Assembly (NCBI GenBank): GCA_002787455.1
Contig: PCWU01000163.1
Coordinates: forward strand, 4,445 to 12,230
From: Gallionellaceae bacterium CG11_big_fil_rev_8_21_14_0_20_60_62
GTDB lineage: Bacteria > Pseudomonadota > Gammaproteobacteria > Burkholderiales > Gallionellaceae
Reading direction: 5' to 3'
DNA length: 7,786 nt
A program made the position numbers and the translations under genes. Each line of letters begins with the position of its first letter. Position 1 is the stretch's first letter. Positions 1 to 7,786 of this stretch are shown here, piece after piece. The notes beneath the pieces are model-generated. The model did not search any database, was not told the origin of the DNA, and saw only the letters and a program-made list of their open reading frames with translations.

Positions 1-1503
1 CCCGGCATAACCTTGATGATGGCAAATATCGCAACCCGCCGCACGGTACAAAGTCACTTCCTCGTTGTGGTGCAGGCCGAGCAATTTGCGCTCGGCGGCA
101 TCCGGCTGATACGGATATTTGCAATGGCGACAGAGTACCCGGATCAGGCGCTGCGCCATCACCCCGATGATATTGCCGGCCAGAATGTCCGGCAGGATGC
201 CGATGTCGAGCAGGCGCGGAATGGCCCCAATGGCTGAATTGGTGTGCAGGGTCGAATACACCTGGTGGCCGGTCATCGCCGCGCGCAGTGCCATCTCGGC
301 GGTCGGATGGTCGCGGATTTCACCCACCAGAATAATGTCCGGGTCCTGCCGCATCAAAGAACGGATGCCGCTGGCAAAATCCAGTTTGGCCGCTTCGTTC
401 ACCGAGCTCTGGCGGATCAGCGGAATCGGGTATTCCACCGGGTCTTCCAGCGTCATGATGTTGACCGACTCGGTGTTGACGTGGCTGAGGATGGAATACA
501 GCGTGGTGGTTTTGCCGCTGCCGGTGGGGCCGGTGACCAGCACGATGCCTTCCGGTTTGGCGATGATCGACAACAACAGCGTCAGCGCGCTTTCATCCAG
601 CCCCAGCTGGTTGATCGGCACCAACCCCTTCTGCCGGTCCAGAATCCGCAACACCAGATTCTCGCCGTAGGAAGTCGGGTGCGAGGCGACGCGAAAATCG
701 ATGGGGCGACCGGACAGGCGCAAGGAGATGCGCCCGTCCTGCGGCGCGCGCGTCTCGGCAATGTTCATCCCGCTCATCACCTTCAGGCGCACCACCATCG
801 CCGGCCAGAAACTCTTGTGCAGACTGCGCACCTGGCGCAGCACGCCGTCCACGCGGTAACGGATGCGCAGGAAACTGTTTTCCGGCTCGAAGTGGATGTC
901 GGACGCGTTCTGTTGCACAGCTTCGGTGAGCAGCGCATCGATCAGGCGCACCACCGGCTGGCTGAATTCGTTGACCCCCTGTTGCAGGCCCTGATGCTCC
1001 ATCTCGCCCGGCTCGATCTCGTGCAGGATGCCGTCGATGGACAGCTCGAAACCGTAATACTGGTCGATCGCGCGCAGGATATCGGATTCGCTCGCCAGCA
1101 GCGTAATCAGCCGGTACTCGTCTTTCAACAGCGCGCGCACCTGGTCGAGGGCGATGATGTTGTCCGGGTCGGCGATGGCGAGGGTGAGGTTCTTGCTGCC
1201 CGTATCGACCGAGATCGGCACCAGTTGATAGCGCCGCGCCACTTCCTTCGGGATCAGGGTGACCGCCGCCGAATCGACGATCACGGTGGCCAGATCAACC
1301 GTCTCCTGACCCAGATTTTCCGACAGCACGTCGCGGATGGTCGCCTCGGACAGAAAGCCCAGACGCACCAGCAGACGTCCCAGCGGTTGCGGCGATTTGC
1401 TTTGCTCCTGGGTGGCGATGCGCAACTGATCCTCGCTGATCACGCCTTTGGCGATCAGCAATTGACCGATGGGCTGCTGGAACTGTTGCTGCGGAACTGC
1501 CAT
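1..1503 (-). CDS. mshE: MshE/GspE-type pilus or secretion assembly ATPase (3' end cut by window edge)
   Basis: Cytoplasmic hexameric ATPase of the type II secretion/type IV pilus family, which powers pilin or pseudopilin assembly through a platform protein. 501 residues are visible; related proteins run to roughly 570, so the C-terminus lies beyond position 1. Residues 11-63 form two repeated 24-residue units with the spacing of an MshEN c-di-GMP-binding domain. Next come the N2 region (ASDIHFEP near 200-207), Walker A GPTGSGKT (325-332), an Asp-box region with LEDPVEY near 355, Walker B IILVGE (390-395, catalytic E395) and a His box TGHQVYSTLHT (411-421). Two CxxC pairs (C458/C461 and C491/C494) make the zinc-binding tetracysteine motif. 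The ATG at 1503 is preceded by AAGGA with a 5-base spacer, overlapping the stop of the upstream TPR gene, so translation is probably coupled. The family call is firm. MshE rather than another GspE-type protein rests on the neighbouring mshL, mshM and mshN-like genes. Confidence 0.85.
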   Translation of the reverse strand, partial: MAVPQQQFQQPIGQLLIAKGVISEDQLRIATQEQSKSPQPLGRLLVRLGFLSEATIRDVLSENLGQETVDLATVIVDSAAVTLIPKEVARRYQLVPISVDTGSKNLTLAIADPDNIIALDQVRALLKDEYRLITLLASESDILRAIDQYYGFELSIDGILHEIEPGEMEHQGLQQGVNEFSQPVVRLIDALLTEAVQQNASDIHFEPENSFLRIRYRVDGVLRQVRSLHKSFWPAMVVRLKVMSGMNIAETRAPQDGRISLRLSGRPIDFRVASHPTSYGENLVLRILDRQKGLVPINQLGLDESALTLLLSIIAKPEGIVLVTGPTGSGKTTTLYSILSHVNTESVNIMTLEDPVEYPIPLIRQSSVNEAAKLDFASGIRSLMRQDPDIILVGEIRDHPTAEMALRAAMTGHQVYSTLHTNSAIGAIPRLLDIGILPDILAGNIIGVMAQRLIRVLCRHCKYPYQPDAAERKLLGLHHNEEVTLYRAAGCDICHHQGYAG

Positions 1504-1514
1504 CGTTATCCTTA
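1504..1514 (-). promoter_or_regulatory. Ribosome binding site of mshE overlapping the mshN stop codon
   Basis: On the minus strand the TAA stop of the TPR gene (1514-1512) contributes its two A bases to AAGGA (1513-1509), which lies 5 bases before the mshE ATG. This fixes the start at 1503 and suggests that ribosomes finishing mshN re-initiate on mshE. Confidence 0.7.
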
Positions 1515-2609
1515 TTTTGCCGCGCTCAATTCGCCCAGGCGGCGCTGCGTCTGCGCGGCATCGAAGCCGGACAGGCCGGAAGGATCAAGCTGCAAGCTTT
1601 GGCGGTAGTAATCTGCCGCCAACTTGCGCTGCCCGAGGTGGTCCAGACTGACCGCAAGATTGTAGGAAAACTGGGGGTTGCCCGGAGCCAGCGCCAGCGC
1701 GGTGAAATACGCCTGCTGCGCCTCGGCCCAGCGCGATTGGTCCATATAGACATTGCCCAGCGCGTAGTGCAAGGCAGCCGAGCGCGGTTGACTGTCCAAC
1801 ATTTGGCGCAGCCGGATCTCCGCGTCTTCGGAATTTGGCGCGGCGTAGAACGTCATCGCCGCCAGCGCCACCGGGTCGCGCGGATCAAGCTGCAACACTT
1901 GCCGGTAAAACTGCTGCGCCTGCCGATCATTGCCGCTTTGTTGCGCGATCGCGCCCAGCCCGAGCAAGGCATCGCGGTTGCGCCCGTCCTGTGCCAGCAC
2001 ATTGCGGTAGCCGGCGCCGGCCGCCGCATAATCCCCGCGTTGATAAGCTTGCCATGCGTCCTGCAAAGCGGGGGTAATCGTGTCCGCCTGTATCTTGCGC
2101 CGAATGGCGAGGCGCGGCGGACGCGGCTCAGTCACCCTGTCCGGGCGCGGCTTGGCCACCACCGCTGCCGGCGGAGCAGCCACCGGCGCTTGTGCCGCCG
2201 CTTGCACTGGCGGGGTCGGCACCTCGGCCACAGGCTCCGGCTCAATTGCCGCGACCAAGCGCGGCGGAGGCGGAGGCGTCACCTGTTGCGGTGGCGGCGG
2301 CACCGCGCGCACAGCCATCTGTTGCACCGGCGGATTGAGCTCGCGCCACACGTAATAGCCGTAACCCGCGCCAATGGTGCCGCAGATGAGCAAAGTGGTC
2401 GGCACCAGACCAAGATTCCAGCGCCAGCGCGGCGCGGCTTTTTTCTTCGCCGCAAACAGATTCTGCCCGGCAGAACGCGAACTCTCGGTTCTAGACGCTT
2501 CGGCGGAGGCCTGACTTTGGGCTTTTTGATCGGGATGCTCTTCCAGTGTCAGCCCGGTGCTTTGCGCATCCCGCCCGGATTTCTTCATCGCATCGAGAAG
2601 CAGGCTCAT
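1512..2609 (-). CDS. mshN: MshN/GspB-like TPR protein with one membrane span
   Basis: 365-residue bitopic inner-membrane protein of the pilus/secretion apparatus, probably a periplasmic scaffold. The N-terminus MSLLLDAMKKS resembles the short cytoplasmic motif (MSxxLDALKKxE type) known from GspB-family proteins. A polar cytoplasmic stretch follows, then a membrane helix at about 66-87. A Pro/Ala/Val-rich linker (about 93-168, with PPPP and PPPPP runs) could reach across the periplasm. From about 179 there are TPR-like repeats: 179-209, 213-243, a degenerate unit at 246-276, 278-310 and 312-344, several ending in the usual LDP or LAP turn. The ATG overlaps the secretin stop as ATGA and is preceded by a run of seven G that can act as a ribosome binding site. 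The mshN name rests on architecture and position between the secretin and the mshE-like gene. TPR similarity alone would not identify it. The GspB-like N-terminus suggests it partners the upstream AAA ATPase. Confidence 0.75.
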   Translation of the reverse strand: MSLLLDAMKKSGRDAQSTGLTLEEHPDQKAQSQASAEASRTESSRSAGQNLFAAKKKAAPRWRWNLGLVPTTLLICGTIGAGYGYYVWRELNPPVQQMAVRAVPPPPQQVTPPPPPRLVAAIEPEPVAEVPTPPVQAAAQAPVAAPPAAVVAKPRPDRVTEPRPPRLAIRRKIQADTITPALQDAWQAYQRGDYAAAGAGYRNVLAQDGRNRDALLGLGAIAQQSGNDRQAQQFYRQVLQLDPRDPVALAAMTFYAAPNSEDAEIRLRQMLDSQPRSAALHYALGNVYMDQSRWAEAQQAYFTALALAPGNPQFSYNLAVSLDHLGQRKLAADYYRQSLQLDPSGLSGFDAAQTQRRLGELSAAK

Positions 2610-4336
2610 TTCCCCCCCTTGCCAGTTTCAGGCAGAAGAAAATCCGCCGTCGGCAGATTGTCGCGGAAGGCGGCAAAATCGCCGTCAATACTGGCATCCT
2701 TGATCACCACCGGGCGCAGGAAGATGACCAGTTCGGTTTTCTTCTTGGTATCGTCACGATTATTGAACAGGTTGCCGGCCACCGGGATACGGCCCAGCCC
2801 GGGAATGCCGTTAGTCAGGTTGTTGATCTCGTCCTGCATCAGGCCGCCCATTACCGCGATCTGGTTGTTGCCGATCTTCAGCACCGACTCCAACTCGCGG
2901 GTTTGCAGTTGCGGGATGCGGCTGGTGACCCCGGCAGCCGCGAGCGACGGGTTGGGATCATTGACGAAACCGAGCAGGCGGGTAATGGAAGGACGCAAAT
3001 TGAGCAGCACGGTGTCGCTGTCGTCGATCTGCGGGGTGACACTCATGGTAAAGCCGGTCGGCACCGTCACCGCCGTGGTGGTGAAGGTGGTGGTGCTGGT
3101 GGTCTGGTTGCTGACGGTATCTGCCTTGATGGTGAAATAGACCAGATTGTCCACCACGCGCAGCATCGCGGTCTGGTTGTTCATCACGCTCAACTTCGGG
3201 CTGGACAGCACCTTCACATCACCAAACGTCTCCAGCAAGGAAACGCTTGCATTCAAGCTGCCCAGACGGGAGGTCGGATTCACATAATTCAGAATGAAGG
3301 TGCCGATATTCGCCGTTGTGTCGGTGGGCAACTGCTGGCTGGAAATCGCCTGCCCCAGCGAAAACCCTTTGGTATCCCCGGCGGAAAGTAATTTCGACCA
3401 GTTGATGCCCTGCTGATAGTTGCTGCTCAATGTGACCTCGGCAATCGTCGCCTCGATCAGCACCTGGCGGCGCGCGCTGCGCATCACCTGCACGATGAAC
3501 TCGCTGATCTTTGCGTGCTGTTTGCCGGTGGCGCGCACGGTGATGATGCCGGCCTCGGGATTGGAGATCACCGATGCCGCCTGCAGGGTGCGATAGTCCT
3601 TGAAATCCTGTTCGCTGCTCTTTTGTTGTGCGGCAACCGGGGGCTTGCCCCCATTTTCCGTCTTGGCACCGCCGTCTTCTTCGTCCGAAGATTTCACCGC
3701 TTCGCTCGACGCGCGCCGGCTCACCACGATCTCCTTGTCAGTCTCGTTCAGGATGTCGGTGATGTTTTTCACCAGCGTGTCCCAGAAATGGTTCTTCGAT
3801 GAATTCTTGATCGACAGCTGCGAATTGTTGCCGCTCGCGGTGCTTCCTCCCACTTGGGTGGTATTGGACATGCCGCCGTCGGAATCGCGCGACATATTGA
3901 CGTAATCGATCTTGTAGTTTTTCAGATAGGGCGAATCCGGCATCACCGCCAGGCGGCTGTCATTCAAATCGTAGCGCATCGCCACCTGCTGGCTGATGCG
4001 TTCAAGGATCTGCGCCAGCGTCTGGTTGATCGCGTTGATCGTGACATTGCCCTCGATCCCCGGATGAATGTCGATATTGATTTTGGCATCGCGCGCCAGC
4101 GCGAACAGGACCTCGCGCGCCGGCAAATTGGTGACCACCACGCTATACGTCTCGACTTTTTCCGCGGGCCTGGGCGGCGGCAACACCACGGCATGGCGGA
4201 TCGGCTGCGGTATTGCCCCCCGGTTTTGCGCCGTAGCGGGCGCCTGTTGGATATGTTGACTCGAAGGCTTGATTGGCCTTGTACCACAGGCAACAAGGAT
4301 CAAACTGGCAGCGCAAAGCAGAAAAAAGCGAGTCAT
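2606..4336 (-). CDS. mshL: MshL-type secretin, outer-membrane lipoprotein
   Basis: 576-residue secretin that would form the multimeric outer-membrane channel for the pilus or secreted substrate. The N-terminus is a lipoprotein signal: a hydrophobic stretch ending in LVAC, lipid-anchored Cys17. A short N0/STN-like domain lies at about 64-117. It is followed by a Ser/Asn/Gly-rich segment (about 150-180) and the motif NHFWDTL (182-188), typical of MshL-like secretins. A charged low-complexity insert sits at about 205-247, then a second N-domain segment with NPEAGIITVRA (259-269). The core secretin domain is about 293-546, with VPTGFTMSVTPQI (425-437) and IPGLGRIPVAGNLF (511-524) and the terminal ELVIFLRPVVI (535-545). 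The start is supported by AGGGAG 11 bases upstream of the ATG, a rather long spacing. The stop overlaps the next gene as ATGA. It is separated from the upstream ATPase gene by 95 AT-rich bases, so it may also have its own promoter. Secretin identity is very firm; the MshL subgroup is likely. Confidence 0.88.
   Translation of the reverse strand: MTRFFLLCAASLILVACGTRPIKPSSQHIQQAPATAQNRGAIPQPIRHAVVLPPPRPAEKVETYSVVVTNLPAREVLFALARDAKINIDIHPGIEGNVTINAINQTLAQILERISQQVAMRYDLNDSRLAVMPDSPYLKNYKIDYVNMSRDSDGGMSNTTQVGGSTASGNNSQLSIKNSSKNHFWDTLVKNITDILNETDKEIVVSRRASSEAVKSSDEEDGGAKTENGGKPPVAAQQKSSEQDFKDYRTLQAASVISNPEAGIITVRATGKQHAKISEFIVQVMRSARRQVLIEATIAEVTLSSNYQQGINWSKLLSAGDTKGFSLGQAISSQQLPTDTTANIGTFILNYVNPTSRLGSLNASVSLLETFGDVKVLSSPKLSVMNNQTAMLRVVDNLVYFTIKADTVSNQTTSTTTFTTTAVTVPTGFTMSVTPQIDDSDTVLLNLRPSITRLLGFVNDPNPSLAAAGVTSRIPQLQTRELESVLKIGNNQIAVMGGLMQDEINNLTNGIPGLGRIPVAGNLFNNRDDTKKKTELVIFLRPVVIKDASIDGDFAAFRDNLPTADFLLPETGKGGK
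2610..2620 (-). promoter_or_regulatory. Ribosome binding site of mshN: AAGGGGGGGAA inside the mshL 3' end
   Basis: The last sense codons of the secretin gene (Lys-Gly-Gly-Lys) contain seven consecutive G (2618-2612) directly before the overlapping ATGA. They give an anti-SD match two bases upstream of the ATG at its edge and more at its centre, supporting the start at 2609 and translational coupling. The G7 run is also a homopolymer at which slippage is conceivable. Confidence 0.55.
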
Positions 4337-4409
4337 GATTCTGGTTTCTCCCTGATGTTTGGTGCAAAGTAACCCAATTCAACCCTGCTGGCAACCAATC
4401 CAACAGCCT

Positions 4410-4424
4410 ATATATTTTTTATAT
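4410..4424. repeat. Small AT-only inverted repeat in the mshM-mshL gap
   Basis: ATATA (4410-4414) and TATAT (4420-4424) flank five T. This is the most AT-rich spot in a GC-rich window. It overlaps the candidate -10 element, so it may be a melting region or protein site. It is too weak and not followed by a suitable T-run to be a convincing terminator on the minus strand. Confidence 0.3.
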
Positions 4425-4426
4425 CA
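4418..4426 (-). promoter_or_regulatory. Candidate extended -10 promoter for mshL
   Basis: In the 95-base gap before mshL, the minus strand reads TGATATAAA, an extended -10 form (TGn followed by a 5/6 match to TATAAT). Transcription would start near 4411, leaving a leader of about 75 bases. No good -35 lies 16-18 bases upstream. The region could serve as an internal promoter that makes secretin-TPR-ATPase levels independent of the regulator gene. AT-rich runs produce such matches easily. Confidence 0.3.
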
Positions 4427-4431
4427 TCGGC

Positions 4432-5907
4432 TTAAGGCGCTTCTTGCGAGTCATCTAACAAGTACACGGTCGGTGCAAACGCATCCAGATAACGTTGCGG
4501 CAGGTTGGCCATTGCGGCGCGCGCCTCGCGACCGTCGGCAAAGCGACCAAACAACACGCGGAAGGCGTTGTTACCGTGCAATCTGATCGGCAACACGCGT
4601 ATATCGTCCAGCACCCCCAGCTTCCTTGCCCGCCGCAGAAATCCCTCCATCCGTTCGGGCTGCACATTCTCGGTGTAAAACAACTGAATACTGGCCGACC
4701 CGCCCGGAGCTGTCGCCAGCATCTCGCGCGTCGCCTCCATCTGCTGTTGCAGCAAGCTGCCCGGCGGAATGCCTTTCAGCTCGCGCATCGGCGGGCGCGG
4801 TGGGGGCGAAGGTGGCGGCGGCTCCACCGGTTCTGCCGCATCGAGCGGTGCGGGCAGTGCCGCTGCCGAACCGGTCACCGGCAAATCGTGGCTGGCGACG
4901 ACATCACTTGCAACCGCCAACAGCGGCGCAGAGGGAAGATCAACGGTCGGCGCGGGAGAATTCTGCGCCGCCGGAGTTTGCGCGAGAGGCGCTGCCGGCT
5001 GCCCCGACTGGTTGATAAACCAGCCGGCGCCGGCGAAGATTGCCGCCACCGTCACCGCCCCCAATATCACCGCCTGTTTGCGCCCGTCCCATTGCCGCAT
5101 CGGCATCATCTCGCTGTCGCGCAGCGCCGCCTTGACATGGCGCGCCCCGATTGCATGATTATTTTCGACAAACGCCGCCAACAATGCCTTGTCGGCCAGA
5201 ATGTTGACCCGCCGCAACAGTCCCTGAGACGCTTTGGCGATCATCTTTTCCGCCTCCGCGCTGAAATTATCGGGGCCTTTGTAACCGGCCGCGCGCATGC
5301 GGAACATCAGGTAATCGTGGATAAATTTTGGCGACAGCGGCAGGATGGTGAAGTGATGGACGATGCGATCTTTCAGTTGCCGCATATTGGTCTGCATCAG
5401 CTTCTGGTCCAGCTCCGGCTGGCCGAACAACACGATCTGCAGCAGCTTATGCTTGCCGACCTGCAGGTTGTACAGCAGGCGCAATTCCTCCAGTGTGTCC
5501 AGCGGCATCGCGTGCGCCTCGTCCACCAGCACCACCGCCCGCTCGCCGCGCTCGTACATGGCTTCGAGATGGTTCTGCAAGGTTTGCAAAATCACGCTGA
5601 TACGCTTGCCCTCAAGGTCGAGCTGCAGGCGGTCGCAGATCGCGTACAGCAACTCGTCGCGCGACATGCTGGGGTTGGCCAGATAGATCGCCTTGATGTT
5701 GGTCGGCAGCTTGTCCAGCAGCATGCGGCAGAGCATGGTCTTGCCGCTGCCGACTTCGCCGCCGACCTTGACGATGCCTTCGCCGTCACTGATCGCATAC
5801 ACCAGCGCATCAAGGATTTCTCCCCGGTTCGCGCCGGAAAAGAAAAATTCGGTGACCGGCGTAATCTTGAACGGCGGTTCGGTCAGGCCAAAATGCTCCA
5901 GATACAT
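4432..5907 (-). CDS. mshM: ExeA/MshM-like AAA ATPase with membrane span and C-terminal SPOR-like domain
   Basis: 491-residue ATPase. The GspA/ExeA/MshM family helps install the secretin and reorganise peptidoglycan. The N-terminus MYLEHFGLTEPPF is the family's usual opening. The AAA module shows Walker A GEVGSGKT (50-57), Walker B VVLVDEAH (125-132; D129, E130), a sensor-like strand IVLFGQPEL (158-166) and RIVHHF (181-186). A membrane helix at about 278-297 is followed by a Pro/Ala-rich linker (303-383), then a segment (about 403-483) with SPOR-like features: IQLFY, FRVLFGRFADGREARAAM and LPQRYLDAF. This would put a peptidoglycan-binding domain in the periplasm; ExeA instead carries a PG_binding_1 domain. 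The frame is open 111 bases further upstream, into the regulator gene, but the residues there are unlike the family. Of two adjacent ATGs (5910 and 5907), the second is 5 bases from AAAGGGG. The gene starts 10 bases after the regulator stop, indicating one transcript. Confidence 0.85.
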   Translation of the reverse strand: MYLEHFGLTEPPFKITPVTEFFFSGANRGEILDALVYAISDGEGIVKVGGEVGSGKTMLCRMLLDKLPTNIKAIYLANPSMSRDELLYAICDRLQLDLEGKRISVILQTLQNHLEAMYERGERAVVLVDEAHAMPLDTLEELRLLYNLQVGKHKLLQIVLFGQPELDQKLMQTNMRQLKDRIVHHFTILPLSPKFIHDYLMFRMRAAGYKGPDNFSAEAEKMIAKASQGLLRRVNILADKALLAAFVENNHAIGARHVKAALRDSEMMPMRQWDGRKQAVILGAVTVAAIFAGAGWFINQSGQPAAPLAQTPAAQNSPAPTVDLPSAPLLAVASDVVASHDLPVTGSAAALPAPLDAAEPVEPPPPSPPPRPPMRELKGIPPGSLLQQQMEATREMLATAPGGSASIQLFYTENVQPERMEGFLRRARKLGVLDDIRVLPIRLHGNNAFRVLFGRFADGREARAAMANLPQRYLDAFAPTVYLLDDSQEAP

Positions 5908-5917
5908 CATTGCCCCT

Positions 5918-5921
<4 letters not shown>
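5908..5921 (-). promoter_or_regulatory. Ribosome binding site that sets the mshM start
   Basis: On the minus strand the regulator's TAA stop (5920-5918) is followed at once by AGGGGCA, giving AAAGGGG with the stop's last A bases. The spacing is 2 bases to the ATG at 5910 and 5 to the ATG at 5907. The second start is therefore preferred and adds no residues to the family-typical N-terminus. Confidence 0.6.
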
Positions 5922-7339
<1,418 letters not shown>

Positions 7340-7356
7340 GGGCGGCGCGACTACCG

Positions 7357-7367
7357 GATTGTCAATC
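7357..7367. repeat. Perfect 11-base palindrome GATTGTCAATC in the divergent promoter region
   Basis: GATTG (7357-7361) and CAATC (7363-7367) surround one T. It lies at the predicted transcription start of the regulator gene, where a bound protein could block it. It may be an operator but could be chance, as only one copy is seen. Confidence 0.25.
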
Positions 7368-7373
7368 GCGCGC

Positions 7374-7402
7374 AGGATAGCCAGTATTCACTCGCAGCTC
7401 AA
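7374..7402 (-). promoter_or_regulatory. Candidate sigma70 promoter for the regulator-msh cluster
   Basis: On the minus strand, TTGAGC (7402-7397, 4/6 to TTGACA) and TATCCT (7379-7374, 4/6 to TATAAT) are separated by exactly 17 bases. Transcription would start near 7367, giving a leader of about 27 bases. It fits the gene's position but both boxes are only moderate matches. Confidence 0.35.
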
Positions 7403-7425
7403 GCGCCCGATATAAACGGAAGGGG

Positions 7426-7434
7426 TGATACAAT
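7426..7434 (+). promoter_or_regulatory. Candidate extended -10 promoter for mlaF
   Basis: TGATACAAT combines a TGn extension with TACAAT (7429-7434, 5/6 to TATAAT). No good -35 is seen 17 bases upstream, which the TG extension could offset. Transcription would start near 7441, about 17 bases before the first ATG at 7458. An alternative is TTCACT (7387-7392) with TATAAA (7411-7416), 18 bases apart. Confidence 0.4.
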
Positions 7435-7457
7435 GCGCGACCGTTTTTTTGCAGAGC

Positions 7458-7786
7458 ATGAATATGTCCGGTGAGACACTGGTTGAAATTCACGACGTGA
7501 ATTTTGCCTACGACAAGCGCCCGATCCTGAAGGGGATCAACATGGCGTTTGGCAAAGGCAAAGTGATCGCCATCATGGGCGGCAGCGGTTGCGGCAAGAC
7601 CACCCTGTTTCGTCTGATCGGCGGCGCGCTGAAACCGTCGCGCGGCGAAGTGCGCATCGCCGGCAAGGTTATCCACGAGATGAACGAGCGGGAGCTGTAC
7701 GAGATGCGCTGCCAGATGGGCGTGCTGTTCCAGTTCGGCGCGCTGTTCACCGACATGTCGGTGTTCGACAACGTGGCGTTCCAGTT
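7458..7786 (+). CDS. mlaF: MlaF, ATP-binding subunit of the Mla phospholipid ABC transporter (3' end cut by window edge)
   Basis: Cytoplasmic ATPase that drives the inner-membrane MlaFEDB complex, which moves phospholipids between outer and inner membranes and maintains outer-membrane asymmetry. 109 residues are visible of a family length near 260-270. Walker A is GGSGCGKT (41-48). The Q-loop stretch VLFQFGALFTDMSVFDNVAF (Q92) matches MlaF-type ATPases closely, particularly the GALFTDxSVFDNVAF pattern; the signature motif and Walker B lie beyond the edge. Two in-frame ATGs, at 7458 and 7464, are possible. AGAG at 7453-7456 is one base from the first and seven from the second, so the second may be the true start. 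It is transcribed away from the pilus cluster and probably begins the mlaFEDCB operon to the right. Confidence 0.88.
   Translation, partial: MNMSGETLVEIHDVNFAYDKRPILKGINMAFGKGKVIAIMGGSGCGKTTLFRLIGGALKPSRGEVRIAGKVIHEMNERELYEMRCQMGVLFQFGALFTDMSVFDNVAFQ

Noticed and set aside
244..1608. Long open frame on the plus strand opposite mshE.
   Set aside because: It is antisense to a gene with full ATPase motifs; its composition (rich in Gln, His, Arg, Asp) is typical of reversed GC-rich coding sequence.
1599..3140. 513-codon plus-strand open frame crossing the mshN-mshL junction.
   Set aside because: It is low-complexity Arg/His-rich, with no recognisable domain and antisense to two well-supported genes.
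4409..4424. Transcription terminator after mshM.
   Set aside because: The stem is five A-T pairs only and no GC-rich hairpin precedes a T-run on the minus strand.
7394..7408. Possible sigma54 promoter (GG-N10-GC) on the minus strand before the regulator.
   Set aside because: Only GG and GC and a few other positions match; the TTGC end and the CACG block are poor, and such spacing is common by chance in GC-rich DNA.
7362..7676. Minus-strand open frame opposite mlaF.
   Set aside because: It overlaps the MlaF coding sequence, whose Walker A and Q-loop are clear, and the intergenic promoter region.

Overview
The window is GC-rich and gene-dense, with no gene-free stretch over about 120 bases. 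Family resemblances (an MlaF-type ABC ATPase, an MSHA/type II-like assembly set, a PrsR-like sigma54 activator) point to a Gram-negative proteobacterium, most likely a betaproteobacterium. That assignment is inference from protein character; there is no rRNA or other marker in the window.

Minus strand, read from right to left: a five-gene cluster runs almost without gaps from about 7339 to the left edge. It starts with a sigma54-dependent response regulator (receiver, AAA+ with GAFTGA, Fis-type helix-turn-helix). Ten bases later comes an ExeA/MshM-like AAA ATPase that also carries a membrane span and a C-terminal SPOR-like domain. A 95-base AT-rich gap follows, with a possible internal promoter. 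Then come an MshL-type secretin lipoprotein, an MshN/GspB-like TPR membrane protein (ATGA overlap with the secretin gene) and an MshE/GspE-type assembly ATPase, which is cut by the left edge 501 residues in, just after its tetracysteine zinc motif.

Plus strand: a divergent gene starts near 7458 and is cut by the right edge. It is the ATPase subunit of the Mla (retrograde phospholipid transport) ABC transporter. The 118-base intergenic region carries candidate promoters for both directions.

How the parts fit: the secretin forms the outer-membrane pore. The AAA-SPOR protein and the TPR protein look like a GspA/GspB-type pair that helps the secretin cross or attach to peptidoglycan. The MshE-like ATPase powers pilin or pseudopilin assembly and has an N-terminal region with the spacing of a c-di-GMP-binding MshEN domain. 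The regulator at the head of the cluster probably controls this apparatus or a co-regulated surface function. Platform protein (MshG) and pilin genes are not in the window and would be expected beyond the left edge. The system is a recognisable MSHA-pilus/type II-like machine rather than a wholly new one. The unusual points are the gene order, the regulator at its head, the SPOR fusion and the altered MshEN motifs.
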